Positions 15,411 through 24,051 of a stretch of 34,436 nucleotides of DNA are shown here, one piece after another. Within the stretch, counting starts at the first letter, position 1; each line of letters opens with the position of its first letter. This DNA is from an uncultured Chthonomonas sp. Lineage in GTDB: Bacteria; Armatimonadota; Chthonomonadetes; Chthonomonadales; Chthonomonadaceae. The notes under the pieces are model-generated. The model saw nothing but the letters and a program-made list of their open reading frames with translations, did no database searches and was not told the origin of the DNA. The stretch lies in the NCBI GenBank assembly GCA_903919615.1, contig CAIXIX010000433.1:1-34436 (forward strand), given 5' to 3'. The position numbers and the translations under genes were made by a program.

Positions 15411-16829
15411 CTAACCGACTTCAACGATGTGAGAGTCACCCGATATCGTCTGAACGTTGATCGTTCCTGCTCCCGTCCCGATCACGCCGCTCCAGAGAGT
15501 TTCGGTGGCAACAACCTCTTGCGCATTGTGATCGCATCGCAGATCGCCACTGGCCGTAGTCATGGATACGCGCGCATTTGTGTCTGCAGAGAGAGCAAGC
15601 GAAACGTCGCCAGATACCGTGTTAGCGTGAAGTGTGCCAGAAAACGCGGAATCGATGCGTACGCGCACGTCGCCGGATACTGCCTGTGCCTGAACGCGAT
15701 TTGCAGACAGCTTATCTGCAAGAACATCTCCGGATACCGCCTTAATCGCAACGTTTCCAGATGCATTCGTCAATGCAGCATCCCCACTTACCGACTCTAC
15801 GACGATATCGAGCGGAGCTTCAAGACCAACCCCCGTTACCGATACATCACCAGAAACAGACTTACACTCGACGCGACCGCCCTCCACGTTCATTACGGTC
15901 ACGTCTCCGCTAACGCTGTTGGCAGAGAGGCCTTTGGATACCTGATTCGCCTCAATAGCGCCACCCTCCGATGCAACCGTGGCTGTCCCGGCTATTGAGT
16001 CCAGCTTGATGGCGCCGATTGTCGTCTCCCCGCGCACATCGCCTTCGAGATTCTTAAGGGTCAATACACCTGTGGTAGTGACCGCTTCGATTCTGCCAGA
16101 GAGACCCTCAATTACGACGTCTCCGAAATGTGTGCTTGCGCGAACCGATGATATCGAAGGAATCGAGATCTCCAGATCGACAACACCATCTCGAAAATGA
16201 TCCGGAGCGCTCACCTTCACATCGAGCCGACTGTCCGTGGCGAAATGATCTACCACAATCGAATCCGCAAGCTGTTTCAACCCTTCCGTGGCCCCCCAGA
16301 CGATGCGCTTGTAGCTCACTGTCGCAGTTGCACCTTCAGCAGGCCTAACAACTACATTGCCAAGCGGATTCTCTACGAGCAGTGCTGCGCCAGACTCGAG
16401 GTGGAATTCTGCCGTGTGTGTTTCAATCGACTCGGGCAGGCTAGCGCTATTTAAGGGCCGAACATCAATACCATCCGTCCAGCTTTTCACCTTAGCGCTT
16501 ACGACAGCGCCCCACGAAGCGCTAGCACGCGTTGCAGTGCGAAGCTGGGCCTGAACTCGCGCCACGATCTTCTCGGGCTGAACTTTCGAGACGGCTTTAG
16601 AAATTCGCTCACCAAGATGCTCGAGATCAAACTCAATCTTGGGCGTCTTCAGTTTCGCCGCGAAATCCTCCATAAACGGCGCGGCCTTCGGAGGCGCCTC
16701 TGGCGCAGGGGGTGGAGTCGCGGCCTTTGCTGGTTCACCCTTTAGAGCTGAAATTAGCGCCTCGGCCTCAGCCGAAGTGATCTTTCCCTCCTGCAACAAC
16801 TGCAGGACACGCATCACGTGGTCTTCCAT
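15411..16829 (-). CDS. LiaX-like protein: SHOCT-like hairpin plus DUF4097 beta-repeat domain
   Basis: A 472-residue protein. Residues 1-32 (VLQLLQEGKITSAEAEALI) form the SHOCT-like hairpin, then a Pro/Ala-rich linker. From about residue 150 a DUF4097 beta-solenoid-like domain runs to the end. It carries at least eight copies of an xSGDx turn, six of them VSGD, at roughly 20-residue spacing, giving one strand pair per turn. The organisation resembles Enterococcus LiaX, which senses cationic antimicrobial stress. Here there is no N-terminal signal, so export or surface location is uncertain. AAGG precedes ATG 16829. It lies 72 nt after the DUF2089 gene, whose product probably regulates it. Confidence 0.85.
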   Translation of the reverse strand: MEDHVMRVLQLLQEGKITSAEAEALISALKGEPAKAATPPPAPEAPPKAAPFMEDFAAKLKTPKIEFDLEHLGERISKAVSKVQPEKIVARVQAQLRTATRASASWGAVVSAKVKSWTDGIDVRPLNSASLPESIETHTAEFHLESGAALLVENPLGNVVVRPAEGATATVSYKRIVWGATEGLKQLADSIVVDHFATDSRLDVKVSAPDHFRDGVVDLEISIPSISSVRASTHFGDVVIEGLSGRIEAVTTTGVLTLKNLEGDVRGETTIGAIKLDSIAGTATVASEGGAIEANQVSKGLSANSVSGDVTVMNVEGGRVECKSVSGDVSVTGVGLEAPLDIVVESVSGDAALTNASGNVAIKAVSGDVLADKLSANRVQAQAVSGDVRVRIDSAFSGTLHANTVSGDVSLALSADTNARVSMTTASGDLRCDHNAQEVVATETLWSGVIGTGAGTINVQTISGDSHIVEVG

Positions 16830-16901
16830 AGCGCTACCTTAATCCTCTCAGTATTTCTAATGGTCAAACTCGTTGCGCAGCAAATGGCGTCGCTGCGGTA
16901 C

Positions 16902-17291
16902 TTATCGCTGTGATCTAAGCGCCTCTGCAACCTGTTCTGCAGTAAGCGAGCCGCTCACGAGCGAATCAAGCAAGTTTCGCGTGCGGTCAGGTTCTGGAAC
17001 AGGTATCTCTGCCGACTCAGCAGTTGGAGCGGATAGCCCAAGCGCAGCAATCGCAGCGGTCAGCCTATTGCGAACCGTCGGATAGGAGAGATTCAGCTCC
17101 TTCTCCACGCGGCTCAGATTGCCTTCGCACCGCAGGAAGAGCTCAATGAAGCTGTAGTGCTCCGCTGGGAGCCTGCAGAAACGGCAGGCCTCAAATTGGC
17201 TCTCGATCCGGGTTCCGCACGCCCTGCATTCCAGCCGCGATACGGTTAGTTCTTGTTCGCAAACTGGACAGTTAGATAGCGCCTTTGGCAT
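16902..17291 (-). CDS. DUF2089 family zinc-ribbon/HTH regulator
   Basis: A 129-residue protein. The N-terminus has two CxxC pairs (CPVCEQ, CRACG) forming a zinc ribbon, then CRFC, followed by a helix-turn-helix segment (LSRVEKELNLSYPTVRNRL). A C-terminal SHOCT-like hairpin (LLDSLVSGSLTAEQVAEAL) completes the standard DUF2089 order. GGAGGG immediately before ATG 17291 decides the start over the GTG at 17306. DUF2089 proteins commonly sit beside DUF4097/SHOCT genes, as here. It is probably the transcriptional regulator of this operon. The same hairpin in all three products suggests direct contact between them. Confidence 0.88.
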   Translation of the reverse strand: MPKALSNCPVCEQELTVSRLECRACGTRIESQFEACRFCRLPAEHYSFIELFLRCEGNLSRVEKELNLSYPTVRNRLTAAIAALGLSAPTAESAEIPVPEPDRTRNLLDSLVSGSLTAEQVAEALRSQR

Positions 17292-17312
17292 AAAACCCTC
17301 CGACACACTTTC

Positions 17313-17318
17313 ACTATA
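17313..17318 (-). promoter_or_regulatory. Possible -10 box for the DUF2089 operon
   Basis: On the minus strand TATAGT lies about 22 nt upstream of ATG 17291 and 18 nt after a weak TGAAAC that could act as the -35 element. The 82-nt gap after the TPR gene is AT-rich and includes an ATATT/AATAT inverted repeat near 17360. This supports a separate promoter but is not proof. Confidence 0.3.
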
Positions 17319-17373
17319 CGTAATGATTGCTTAGTAGTTTCACCACAAAACCTAAGATATTCCAATATTTGCT

Positions 17374-18324
17374 TTAATTTTTCTTAACCCTACCCGTTGT
17401 CTCTGCTTTGGGTGCAGATCCAGGCAGGGATGATGCAGGAGAACTGGCATCATACAGCTTTTGTTTGAAAGCGATCGCTTCGGCGTATCCGGGATCGATC
17501 ACCAGTGCATTGTCCAGCGCATTTAGCGCGCGCGCCTTCTGGCCAGATCGGTCATACGATTGCGCGAGATGGAGATAAGTGGTTTTCACCGCTTCCTGCT
17601 CAGCGGTCCCGGTCGGATAGTCCTGGATCGCCTCCGAGAGAACGGTAATCGCATCCGGATAGTCTTCATTCTTGAACAGTGCCCATCCATAGCTATCTTC
17701 CGTCATAGCGTAAAGCAGCTTTTCCGGGCTGCCATCTGTGTCCACTCCAGGCGTGCTCTTCAGGGAACTAAGTGTCTTCTGCAATACCTGAATGGCTGTA
17801 TCTACATCAGGTCCCTTGCCGCTCGCAAAATCCGCAAGAAGGTAACCATAAGTATTGGCAACGACGAGATCATCTGGCGCAAGCTGATGGCCTTGTCGCG
17901 CCGCCTCTAGGGCCTCTCTCTTTTCGTCGGCGGTCGGAATGAGTGAGGCAACCTCTGCGATTGCCCTCCAGATGGCTGCACGCTCCACCGGAGGTTGATT
18001 TGCGCAAGCTTTCAAAGCGCGATGCCCATATTCTAGAGCAGCCGTATTTGCCTTCGCCGCCACACACGCCTGCATCACATTCAGGTATGCCAGTGTATCG
18101 TCTGGGCGCGGTTTCAGCGCAGCCTCAAACTCACGCCGGGCATCTGCCTCTTTCCCATGTTTAAGTGCGTCTACGGCTCCAGGAAACGCGATTGGCTGCG
18201 GGGACGAACGCAGTCGCGACTGCTGCAATGCAAAGGATACAACCACGGCGAACAGTATGGGGAGCCATAACATGCGCACTAGCTGTGGAACAGGAGGGAG
18301 CTTGCCAGGTTGGCGTGGTGCCAT
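17374..18324 (-). CDS. Membrane-anchored TPR protein
   Basis: A 316-residue protein with one N-terminal membrane span (LWLPILFAVVVSFALQQ, about 19-35) and a following TPR array. Repeat-like helices include ALKHGKEADARREFEAALKPRPDD, TYLHLAQSYDRSGQKARALNALDNALVIDPGY and a central block with DDLVVANTYGYLLADF. The C-terminus is Ser/Pro rich and ends basic (GRVKKN). The TPR face should be extracytoplasmic if the span is type II with N-in orientation. It is last in a run of five minus-strand genes from prfA, 53 nt after the CPBP gene. It is likely a scaffold for envelope proteins; partner unknown. Confidence 0.85.
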   Translation of the reverse strand: MAPRQPGKLPPVPQLVRMLWLPILFAVVVSFALQQSRLRSSPQPIAFPGAVDALKHGKEADARREFEAALKPRPDDTLAYLNVMQACVAAKANTAALEYGHRALKACANQPPVERAAIWRAIAEVASLIPTADEKREALEAARQGHQLAPDDLVVANTYGYLLADFASGKGPDVDTAIQVLQKTLSSLKSTPGVDTDGSPEKLLYAMTEDSYGWALFKNEDYPDAITVLSEAIQDYPTGTAEQEAVKTTYLHLAQSYDRSGQKARALNALDNALVIDPGYAEAIAFKQKLYDASSPASSLPGSAPKAETTGRVKKN

Positions 18325-18377
18325 ATCTTGCTGCTTTCTAGCGACTCTTCATCGGCCGGTTGAACGTGATTTCTAAG

Positions 18378-19502
18378 TTAGTGATGGGGCGGCGTTGCCG
18401 CCATCGATGAAATAAGGAACGCAGCGCCATTATTTACGGCGTGCATAGATATCGTGACCCAGAGCGACCCCGTCTTTTCGTACGCAATCGCCAGGACTAA
18501 GCCCATAGGTATGATAATCACGACGGATAGCGGAGATCCATGGCTCAAGGCAAAGCAGATAGCGCTAAGCAGGACCGCAATCTTGATCCCCCATCGGTGC
18601 TTCAATGCGTTATAAAGTAGACCTCGAAAAAACACCTCTTCTCCAATCGGAGCAGCAATCGCTCCTGCAAGTGCGAAACACAGCTTGAGCCCGTGGCTCT
18701 GGATGTCTTCGAACATGCCACCTGCAGATGTTGCCGCGCTGATATGATCGATCTTATCGATAAACGCCTTCGATAAGAGGTGATGCGCGCCAATGTCGAC
18801 GACTTTTTCCAGCGCTCCTGCCGCCAGCAAAAGGGCTACTCCAAGGCTCGCTCCCAAAATGATTTCGCGAGGTTTTGGCGCACGCAAGCCTATGCTCTTC
18901 AGGTTTGTCCCGTACCTGTGAACGAGGTATCCCGTTATCCCTACAAACCCGACGTTTTGGAGCACCAGACCAAGGATGGTAACCGCCATGGCGTAGGCGG
19001 ACCCTACGGGATTTGTCGATCCAGTCACATAGGTAGGGATCAACGCAAACACAGTAAACAACACTACGGCGCCCATAACAGCCTGGAAAGCGACAAACGG
19101 GTGAACGAGGCTCCATACGGGGGCAAATGGTGAGACGGGCGCCGCCGAAACCTCCATCTCGGCGGCACCTGAAAAGGTCGCAGGCAGGAACGGAACGTGA
19201 TCTACCGGCACATCAGCTTGTGCCAGTTTATTGTCTGGCTCTTCTCCTATCTCAGCCAGTTCAAGCGGCGGGATCTCAGGAACGAGAAAATCAGGCTGAC
19301 CATTGCTAACTTCGGTTTCGGTCCCAGTGTAGCTGGCAGGAACTGGCGGGGTGAAACGGAATCGGCGATTGTAGGCGTTCATCAGGTTCAAGTACTTGAC
19401 CCATTGAACGAGGATCGCGATATCGATCGAGCCGAAGACCAGCATAACGACGAGGGCGACGGCAAGAATCGCTTGTTGGTCTTGAGGCGTTAACGTCTGC
19501 AT
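18378..19502 (-). CDS. CPBP family intramembrane glutamic protease
   Basis: A 374-residue membrane protein of the CPBP (CAAX protease/Abi) family. Key residues are the E288-E289 pair and R293 in GEEVFFRGL, H321 in FALSHG, and H354 with N358 in SMHAVNN, the full catalytic set. It has about eight membrane spans. The N-terminus is unusual: one span at about 11-33 is followed by a roughly 90-residue acidic, Pro-rich soluble linker before the protease core begins near residue 130. AGGGG precedes ATG 19502. It lies 37 nt downstream of an ABC ATPase that has no permease of its own in the window. It could process a membrane protein or act as the ATPase's membrane partner. Confidence 0.9.
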   Translation of the reverse strand: MQTLTPQDQQAILAVALVVMLVFGSIDIAILVQWVKYLNLMNAYNRRFRFTPPVPASYTGTETEVSNGQPDFLVPEIPPLELAEIGEEPDNKLAQADVPVDHVPFLPATFSGAAEMEVSAAPVSPFAPVWSLVHPFVAFQAVMGAVVLFTVFALIPTYVTGSTNPVGSAYAMAVTILGLVLQNVGFVGITGYLVHRYGTNLKSIGLRAPKPREIILGASLGVALLLAAGALEKVVDIGAHHLLSKAFIDKIDHISAATSAGGMFEDIQSHGLKLCFALAGAIAAPIGEEVFFRGLLYNALKHRWGIKIAVLLSAICFALSHGSPLSVVIIIPMGLVLAIAYEKTGSLWVTISMHAVNNGAAFLISSMAATPPHH

Positions 19503-19539
19503 AAGATCCCCTAACTGGAACTGAGAGCTAAATCTAATG

Positions 19540-20346
19540 CTACTTCAGATACCTGATCAACTCGGCATACTCGGCGCCACCCGTGAGCTGTAAGAAAATA
19601 TCCTCGAGGCTCAGTTCTTCGAGGCTGCCGACCGGCTCTCCCTGTAGACCTGAGCCAGAGCGAAGTTCATCAAGTGTGCCAAGAGCAACCAGCTTACCGA
19701 GGTTAACAATCGCCACTCTGTGGCACAGCTTCTCGGCAATCTCAAGAATATGCGTCGAGATAAATATGGTTACGCCGCGGCTGCATAGCTCTCGAAGGAT
19801 ATCCTGCATCGCTCGCGCGCTCTGCGGATCCAGGCCGACCGTTGGCTCATCAAGGAAGATTACGGAAGGTGAATGGATGAGCGCGCCCGCAAGCGCCATC
19901 TTTTGGCGCATGCCGCGCGAATAGCCTTGGATTAGCGCATCTCCCTTCTCTTCGAGAGCAAACAGCCGCAGAAGATCTTCGATCTCTTTTGACCTGTTCT
20001 CCTTGCCGACGGAGTAGAGATCGGCCATAAAGTTGAGAAATTCGCGGCCGGTCAGTTTCTCGTAGAGGTACGGGTTATCAGGAATGTAACCATATATGCG
20101 TTTGGCATCCATGGGCTGACGCGTGATATCGTAACCGCCGACTGTTGCCGTGCCTGAGGTTGGAGGAATTAGGCCGGTGACCATCTTGATGGTAGTGGTT
20201 TTTCCGGCGCCATTTGGCCCAAGAAAACCGAAGATTTCACCTCTACGGACCGCAAATGAGATAGAATCTACCGCAGTAAATGCGCCAAATCGTTTGTACA
20301 GATCTGTGCATTCGATCATATTCTGAACTTCAACGTCGCCGCTCAA
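19540..20346 (-). CDS. ABC transporter ATP-binding protein (ABC-2/CcmA type)
   Basis: A complete ABC ATPase with Walker A GPNGAGKTT, signature YSRGMRQKMALA, Walker B VIFLDEPTVGLDP and H-loop STHILE. It is most similar in style to NatA/CcmA-like export ATPases. The start is uncertain. A TTG at 20346 overlaps the prmC stop (TTGA) and has GGGAG six nucleotides upstream, which I prefer. ATG 20319 (MIECTDLYKRFG) is the alternative and gives the more typical N-terminus. No ABC-2 permease follows; the next gene is a CPBP membrane protease 37 nt away. Confidence 0.9.
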   Translation of the reverse strand: MSGDVEVQNMIECTDLYKRFGAFTAVDSISFAVRRGEIFGFLGPNGAGKTTTIKMVTGLIPPTSGTATVGGYDITRQPMDAKRIYGYIPDNPYLYEKLTGREFLNFMADLYSVGKENRSKEIEDLLRLFALEEKGDALIQGYSRGMRQKMALAGALIHSPSVIFLDEPTVGLDPQSARAMQDILRELCSRGVTIFISTHILEIAEKLCHRVAIVNLGKLVALGTLDELRSGSGLQGEPVGSLEELSLEDIFLQLTGGAEYAELIRYLK

Positions 20347-21254
20347 ATTGCGCTCCCTGTTGACCTGCGCCCGATCACCACACGATCGATCCCCGCCAGG
20401 TCTTTGAGACAATCTACCTCATCGAATTCGCTGGATCGCAGCATTTCACTCAGTATTTGTGCCTGCCCGATGCCGCACTCAACTGCCAGATAACCACCGG
20501 GCTTAAGAACCCGGATCGCCGAAGGAATGAGTCGCCGGTAAGGGTCCAGCCCGTCTTCGCCTCCGTCCAAAGCAAGGATCGGCTCATGCGCTCTCACTTC
20601 AGGAGCAAGAAGCGGTATTTCGGATTTCGAGATATAAGGAGGGTTCGATACAATCAGGTCGGCCATACCCGTAATGGCTTCAAGCAGATCGGATTGCAGC
20701 CATCGAACTCGGTCCTGCACTCCGTGGTCGCGCCCGTTCTGGCGGGCAACATGAAGGGCCTCGGCAGAGATATCGATGCCGACTGCACTTAGTCGGCTGC
20801 AATGGACAAGCGAAGACACCGGGATACACCCGGTGCCCGTGCCAACATCGATCAGGACTGGTGAGCCCGAACTACTCAGCTTTGAGTAAATACTACGTAC
20901 GAAATCGACGATCAGTTCAGTTTCTGGACGTGGGATAAGTGTGTGTGGCGATACGCGATACGCAAGACCGTAGAACTCTTTATAGCCCCGGATGTAGGCA
21001 AGCGGCCTTCGAGACAATCGGGACAGGAGCATCAATGCAAGACCATCTCGCTTCGCCGGATCCTGGATGTCAACGATACCAGCAATCACTGCAGCCCTGG
21101 AGACATCGAATGCGTCGCAGATTAGAAGCTGCGCTTCCAGGCGGCCATCCTCGATACCAGCGTCAGCTAAAGCTGACGCTACAGCAGATCGAAGCTCCCG
21201 ACAATCGGATGCAGCAAGGCAGTTCTGTACTATCTCTTGGTCCGGCTTCAGCAT
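20343..21254 (-). CDS. prmC: Release factor glutamine N5-methyltransferase
   Basis: A 303-residue protein with an N-terminal helical domain and a SAM-dependent methyltransferase domain. DVGTGTG is the SAM-binding loop and SNPPYIS the NPPY substrate motif that recognises the Gln of the GGQ loop. IPRPETE in front of the catalytic domain is also diagnostic. PrmC methylates the GGQ glutamine of release factors, and here it lies 51 nt downstream of prfA, the conserved arrangement. The ribosome site before ATG 21254 is weak (CCAGG), which fits translational coupling. Confidence 0.95.
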   Translation of the reverse strand: MLKPDQEIVQNCLAASDCRELRSAVASALADAGIEDGRLEAQLLICDAFDVSRAAVIAGIVDIQDPAKRDGLALMLLSRLSRRPLAYIRGYKEFYGLAYRVSPHTLIPRPETELIVDFVRSIYSKLSSSGSPVLIDVGTGTGCIPVSSLVHCSRLSAVGIDISAEALHVARQNGRDHGVQDRVRWLQSDLLEAITGMADLIVSNPPYISKSEIPLLAPEVRAHEPILALDGGEDGLDPYRRLIPSAIRVLKPGGYLAVECGIGQAQILSEMLRSSEFDEVDCLKDLAGIDRVVIGRRSTGSAI

Positions 21255-21305
21255 CAGCCTGGGCTGCCCTTAACAATATGTATCGAAGTTCGGCTTGGAA
21301 TGGAA

Positions 21306-22394
21306 CTACTTGGAGCTCTCGTCGCGCATTTTCTCAGCCATATCGGCAAGAGTCAGCCCGTCAATAAACTCCTGGATATCGCCATCAAGAACAGCAGGCA
21401 CGTTAAATATGGTCTTATTAATTCGATGATCGGTTACGCGCCCATCTTGAAAGTGATAGGTCCGGATTTTCTCACTTCGTTCACCGCTGCCGACCTGCGA
21501 GCGACGTGCACCGGAGAGCGCGTCGTTCGCCTGCTGAAGCTTTAGCTCATACAGGCGCGTTCGAAGTGCATTGCGAGCTTTGATCTTGTTTTGAAGTTGG
21601 CTGCGCTCATCCTGACACTGAACCACAATTCCAGTTGGAATGTGAGTGAGCCTGATGGCGGTTGCAACCTTCTGGACGTTCTGACCACCGGCGCTGGAGG
21701 AGTGATAGATGTCCTCTTTAATGTCCTTTTCGTCGAGCTCGACATCGACTTCATCTGCTTCAGGAAGAACCGCAACGGTTATCGTGGAAGTCTGCATTCT
21801 GCCGCTAGATTCGGTAACTGGAACGCGCTGAACGCGATGCACGCCGCCTTCAAACTTCAACTGGCTATACGCGCCCTGCCCCACAACCTGAAACGTAACT
21901 TCCTGAACGCCGCCGATACCTGTCTCCTGAATATCGATAACTTCAGTCTTCCATTTGCGTCGCTCTGCGTAACGGGTGTACATGCGGAATAGTTCGCCGG
22001 CGAATAGCTTGGCTTCCTCGCCACCTGCTGCGGCACGGATCTCCATCTGTACGTTTCTGTCGTCGTTCGGATCCTTGGGCGCCAACATCAAGCGAATATT
22101 CTCTTCAAGCTCGTCGCGCCTCGACTTTAAGGTATCGAGCATCTCCATGCCCAGTTCACGCTCGGAAGGGTCGCCTGCGGAGCCCAGCATATCCTCAGCT
22201 TCAGGAATATCTGCGAGAACCTGCCTGTACTCTCTGTAGGCCAGGGCCACGCCTTCGATCTCCATCTGAGCCTTTTTAGCCTGCAGATAGCGCTGGTAGT
22301 CCGAGCTAAAATCTGGATCGTTTAACTGGGCGTCCAGTTCACGATAACGCTGCTCAATTTCATCAAGTTTAGGTTTTGCCTGTTCAAGAGCCAC
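21306..22394 (-). CDS. prfA: Peptide chain release factor 1
   Basis: A 362-residue class I release factor, the usual RF1 length. The anticodon-like tripeptide is PVT (192-194, the PxT type of RF1 that reads UAA/UAG), and the catalytic GGQ is at 236-238. The GTG start at 22394 has AAGGTGG upstream and yields the normal N-terminus. An in-frame extension to 22439 would run through an inverted repeat and is unlikely. It heads the prfA-prmC-ABC-CPBP-TPR series. Confidence 0.95.
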   Translation of the reverse strand: MALEQAKPKLDEIEQRYRELDAQLNDPDFSSDYQRYLQAKKAQMEIEGVALAYREYRQVLADIPEAEDMLGSAGDPSERELGMEMLDTLKSRRDELEENIRLMLAPKDPNDDRNVQMEIRAAAGGEEAKLFAGELFRMYTRYAERRKWKTEVIDIQETGIGGVQEVTFQVVGQGAYSQLKFEGGVHRVQRVPVTESSGRMQTSTITVAVLPEADEVDVELDEKDIKEDIYHSSSAGGQNVQKVATAIRLTHIPTGIVVQCQDERSQLQNKIKARNALRTRLYELKLQQANDALSGARRSQVGSGERSEKIRTYHFQDGRVTDHRINKTIFNVPAVLDGDIQEFIDGLTLADMAEKMRDESSK

Positions 22395-22425
22395 TACGCG
22401 ATGCCACCTTCCGCACAAGATAAGG

Positions 22426-22455
22426 GGTGCGTCCACCAATTAGCAATGACGCACC
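22426..22455 (-). promoter_or_regulatory. Inverted repeat in the prfA leader
   Basis: GGTGCGTC (22426-22433) and GACGCACC (22448-22455) form a perfect 8-bp stem around a 14-nt loop. It ends about 31 nt upstream of the prfA GTG. No T-run follows it. It may be a leader-RNA hairpin or an operator shared with the divergent comF promoter. Confidence 0.4.
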
Positions 22456-22615
22456 GTAACGAACCATTGTACTCCAAATAAGTTGAAGAAGAAAGTCTAT
22501 GAGGTCTTTGAGGTTGAACTCGCTGATGCGGTGTATCAGTTCGGTTCACCACCATACTGCAAGAAATCCCGCCAACTTAAGGTAAAACCAGTTAGGCATC
22601 TAAATGGGAGCAGCA

Positions 22616-23371
22616 ATGCTATTTTCTGGACTTAACAGCGCCATAACAGGTCTGCTCGATCTTATCTATCCCCCGGTTTGCGCAGTGTGCAACGAAGGTC
22701 TGGATTCTGGATGCCTGTGCAAATCGTGCATCGAGAGCTTTCGGCTTATAGACGCGCCCTATTGTGATCGGTGCGGTGAACCCATTCGCAGGGACAAATT
22801 GATCTGTCGAAGATGCGAGGGGGGAGCAAATCCTCGTTACGACTGGTCCTACGCGGCGTTTCAGTATAACGGAGCGATGCTGAGGGCAGTTCATCGGCTG
22901 AAGTATGACGGGATGAAAGGGCTGGCGCATCCGCTCGGGGCACTGTTTGCCGATGCGCTGGAGACCGAACCGTTCTTTGCCAAAGCATCGACAGGCGCCA
23001 CGAATACGAGCCGAAAGTTCGATCTTGTTGTGCCCGTACCGCTGCATCCCTCCCGCCAACGAGCCCGTGGTTTCAATCAGGCTGAGGCGCTCGCGAAGCC
23101 CCTCGCCGAACGGTGCGAATGCCCAGTGCGCACGGATATCATAAACCGCATCAGGCGGACATCGACTCAAACCACCATGAGCTCAGAGGCCCGAGCGATG
23201 AATGTTCGCGGTGCTTTTGCCGTGGTGGATCGAGGCGCGTTGTTCCAGAAAAACGTCTTGGTCGTTGATGATGTTTTGACGAGCACCGCAACTGCGAGAG
23301 AGATTGCGAAAGTGCTTATGGAGGCCGGAGCAAATTGTGTTTACGTGGCTGCGCTTGCGCGCAGTATCTAG
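22616..23371 (+). CDS. comF: ComF family phosphoribosyltransferase-like protein
   Basis: A 251-residue ComF protein. The N-terminus has two zinc-binding CxxC groups (VCAVCNEG, CLCKSC; YCDRCGE, CRRC), and the PRT fold has VVPVPLHPSRQRARGFNQ and the PRPP loop VLVVDDVLTSTAT. ComF proteins take part in natural transformation or fork repair in several phyla. I chose ATG 22616 with GGGAG six nt upstream; ATG 22604 is possible and adds four residues. It overlaps the modB 3' end by 4 nt on the opposite strand, so the two transcripts must converge. No other competence gene is in the window. Confidence 0.9.
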   Translation: MLFSGLNSAITGLLDLIYPPVCAVCNEGLDSGCLCKSCIESFRLIDAPYCDRCGEPIRRDKLICRRCEGGANPRYDWSYAAFQYNGAMLRAVHRLKYDGMKGLAHPLGALFADALETEPFFAKASTGATNTSRKFDLVVPVPLHPSRQRARGFNQAEALAKPLAERCECPVRTDIINRIRRTSTQTTMSSEARAMNVRGAFAVVDRGALFQKNVLVVDDVLTSTATAREIAKVLMEAGANCVYVAALARSI

Positions 23372-24051
23372 GTTGTCCGGCTCGATCCGAACTTAGAAGC
23401 CGTCACTGAGAATAGGAAAGCAAGAACCGACAGAACGAGAACTAGCATCAACGCAGTGTGATCATCGCCGAGATTTACGGAATCGTACACTGCCAGGCTC
23501 ATCGTGTGGGTGCCATCTGCCCCAGGAATATTACCCCCGACCATAAGCGCAACCCCAAAATCGCCTAAGGACCGCGCGAAGGCAAGGCTGGTTCCCGCAG
23601 CGACAGCTCTAAGCGACATCGGGAGCTGTATGCGCCACAGACAGCTAATCGCTGATGCGCCATCCAGCCGCGCGGCTTCGAGGATGCGATGGTCCACGAG
23701 CTGAAACGCCGTCTGGACTGTTCTGACCATCAGCGGGAGACTCACCGTGCTGACCGCGACAGCTACGCCCTGCCACGAAAACACAAGATTTGAGCCCGTT
23801 AACTGATGGTACGCTCGGCCAATCGGGCTGCGCACCCCCATCGAAATAAGGAAGAAGTAGCCAAGCGCCGTGGGAGGCAGCACTAGTGGGAGAGTAATGA
23901 TCCCTTCAAAAAGCGATCTTGCCCTTAAGCGCCGGGACGACAGGATAGCTGCCAACGGTACGCCGACAGCGAGACAAAACAGGGTGGAGACCACTGCAAT
24001 CCGTACAGAGACAAATAGCGCCGTAAGGTTTACATCGCTCCAGAAGGTCAC
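23368..24051 (-). CDS. modB: Molybdate ABC transporter permease
   Basis: A 227-residue membrane protein with the ModB pattern: five or six spans, the permease loop LDGASAISCLWRIQLP followed by FARSLGDFGVALMVGGNIPG, and a final span near LMLVLVLSVLAFL. It starts at GTG 24051, overlapping the modA stop as GTGA, so translation is coupled. No modC ATPase follows; comF meets it tail-to-tail instead. The partner ATPase must be encoded elsewhere unless a general one is used. Confidence 0.92.
   Translation of the reverse strand: MTFWSDVNLTALFVSVRIAVVSTLFCLAVGVPLAAILSSRRLRARSLFEGIITLPLVLPPTALGYFFLISMGVRSPIGRAYHQLTGSNLVFSWQGVAVAVSTVSLPLMVRTVQTAFQLVDHRILEAARLDGASAISCLWRIQLPMSLRAVAAGTSLAFARSLGDFGVALMVGGNIPGADGTHTMSLAVYDSVNLGDDHTALMLVLVLSVLAFLFSVTASKFGSSRTT

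Noticed and set aside
15429-15998. 189-codon plus-strand frame opposite the DUF4097 gene
   Set aside because: Its repetitive CxRYRxxxN composition is the antisense image of the repeated SGD turns.
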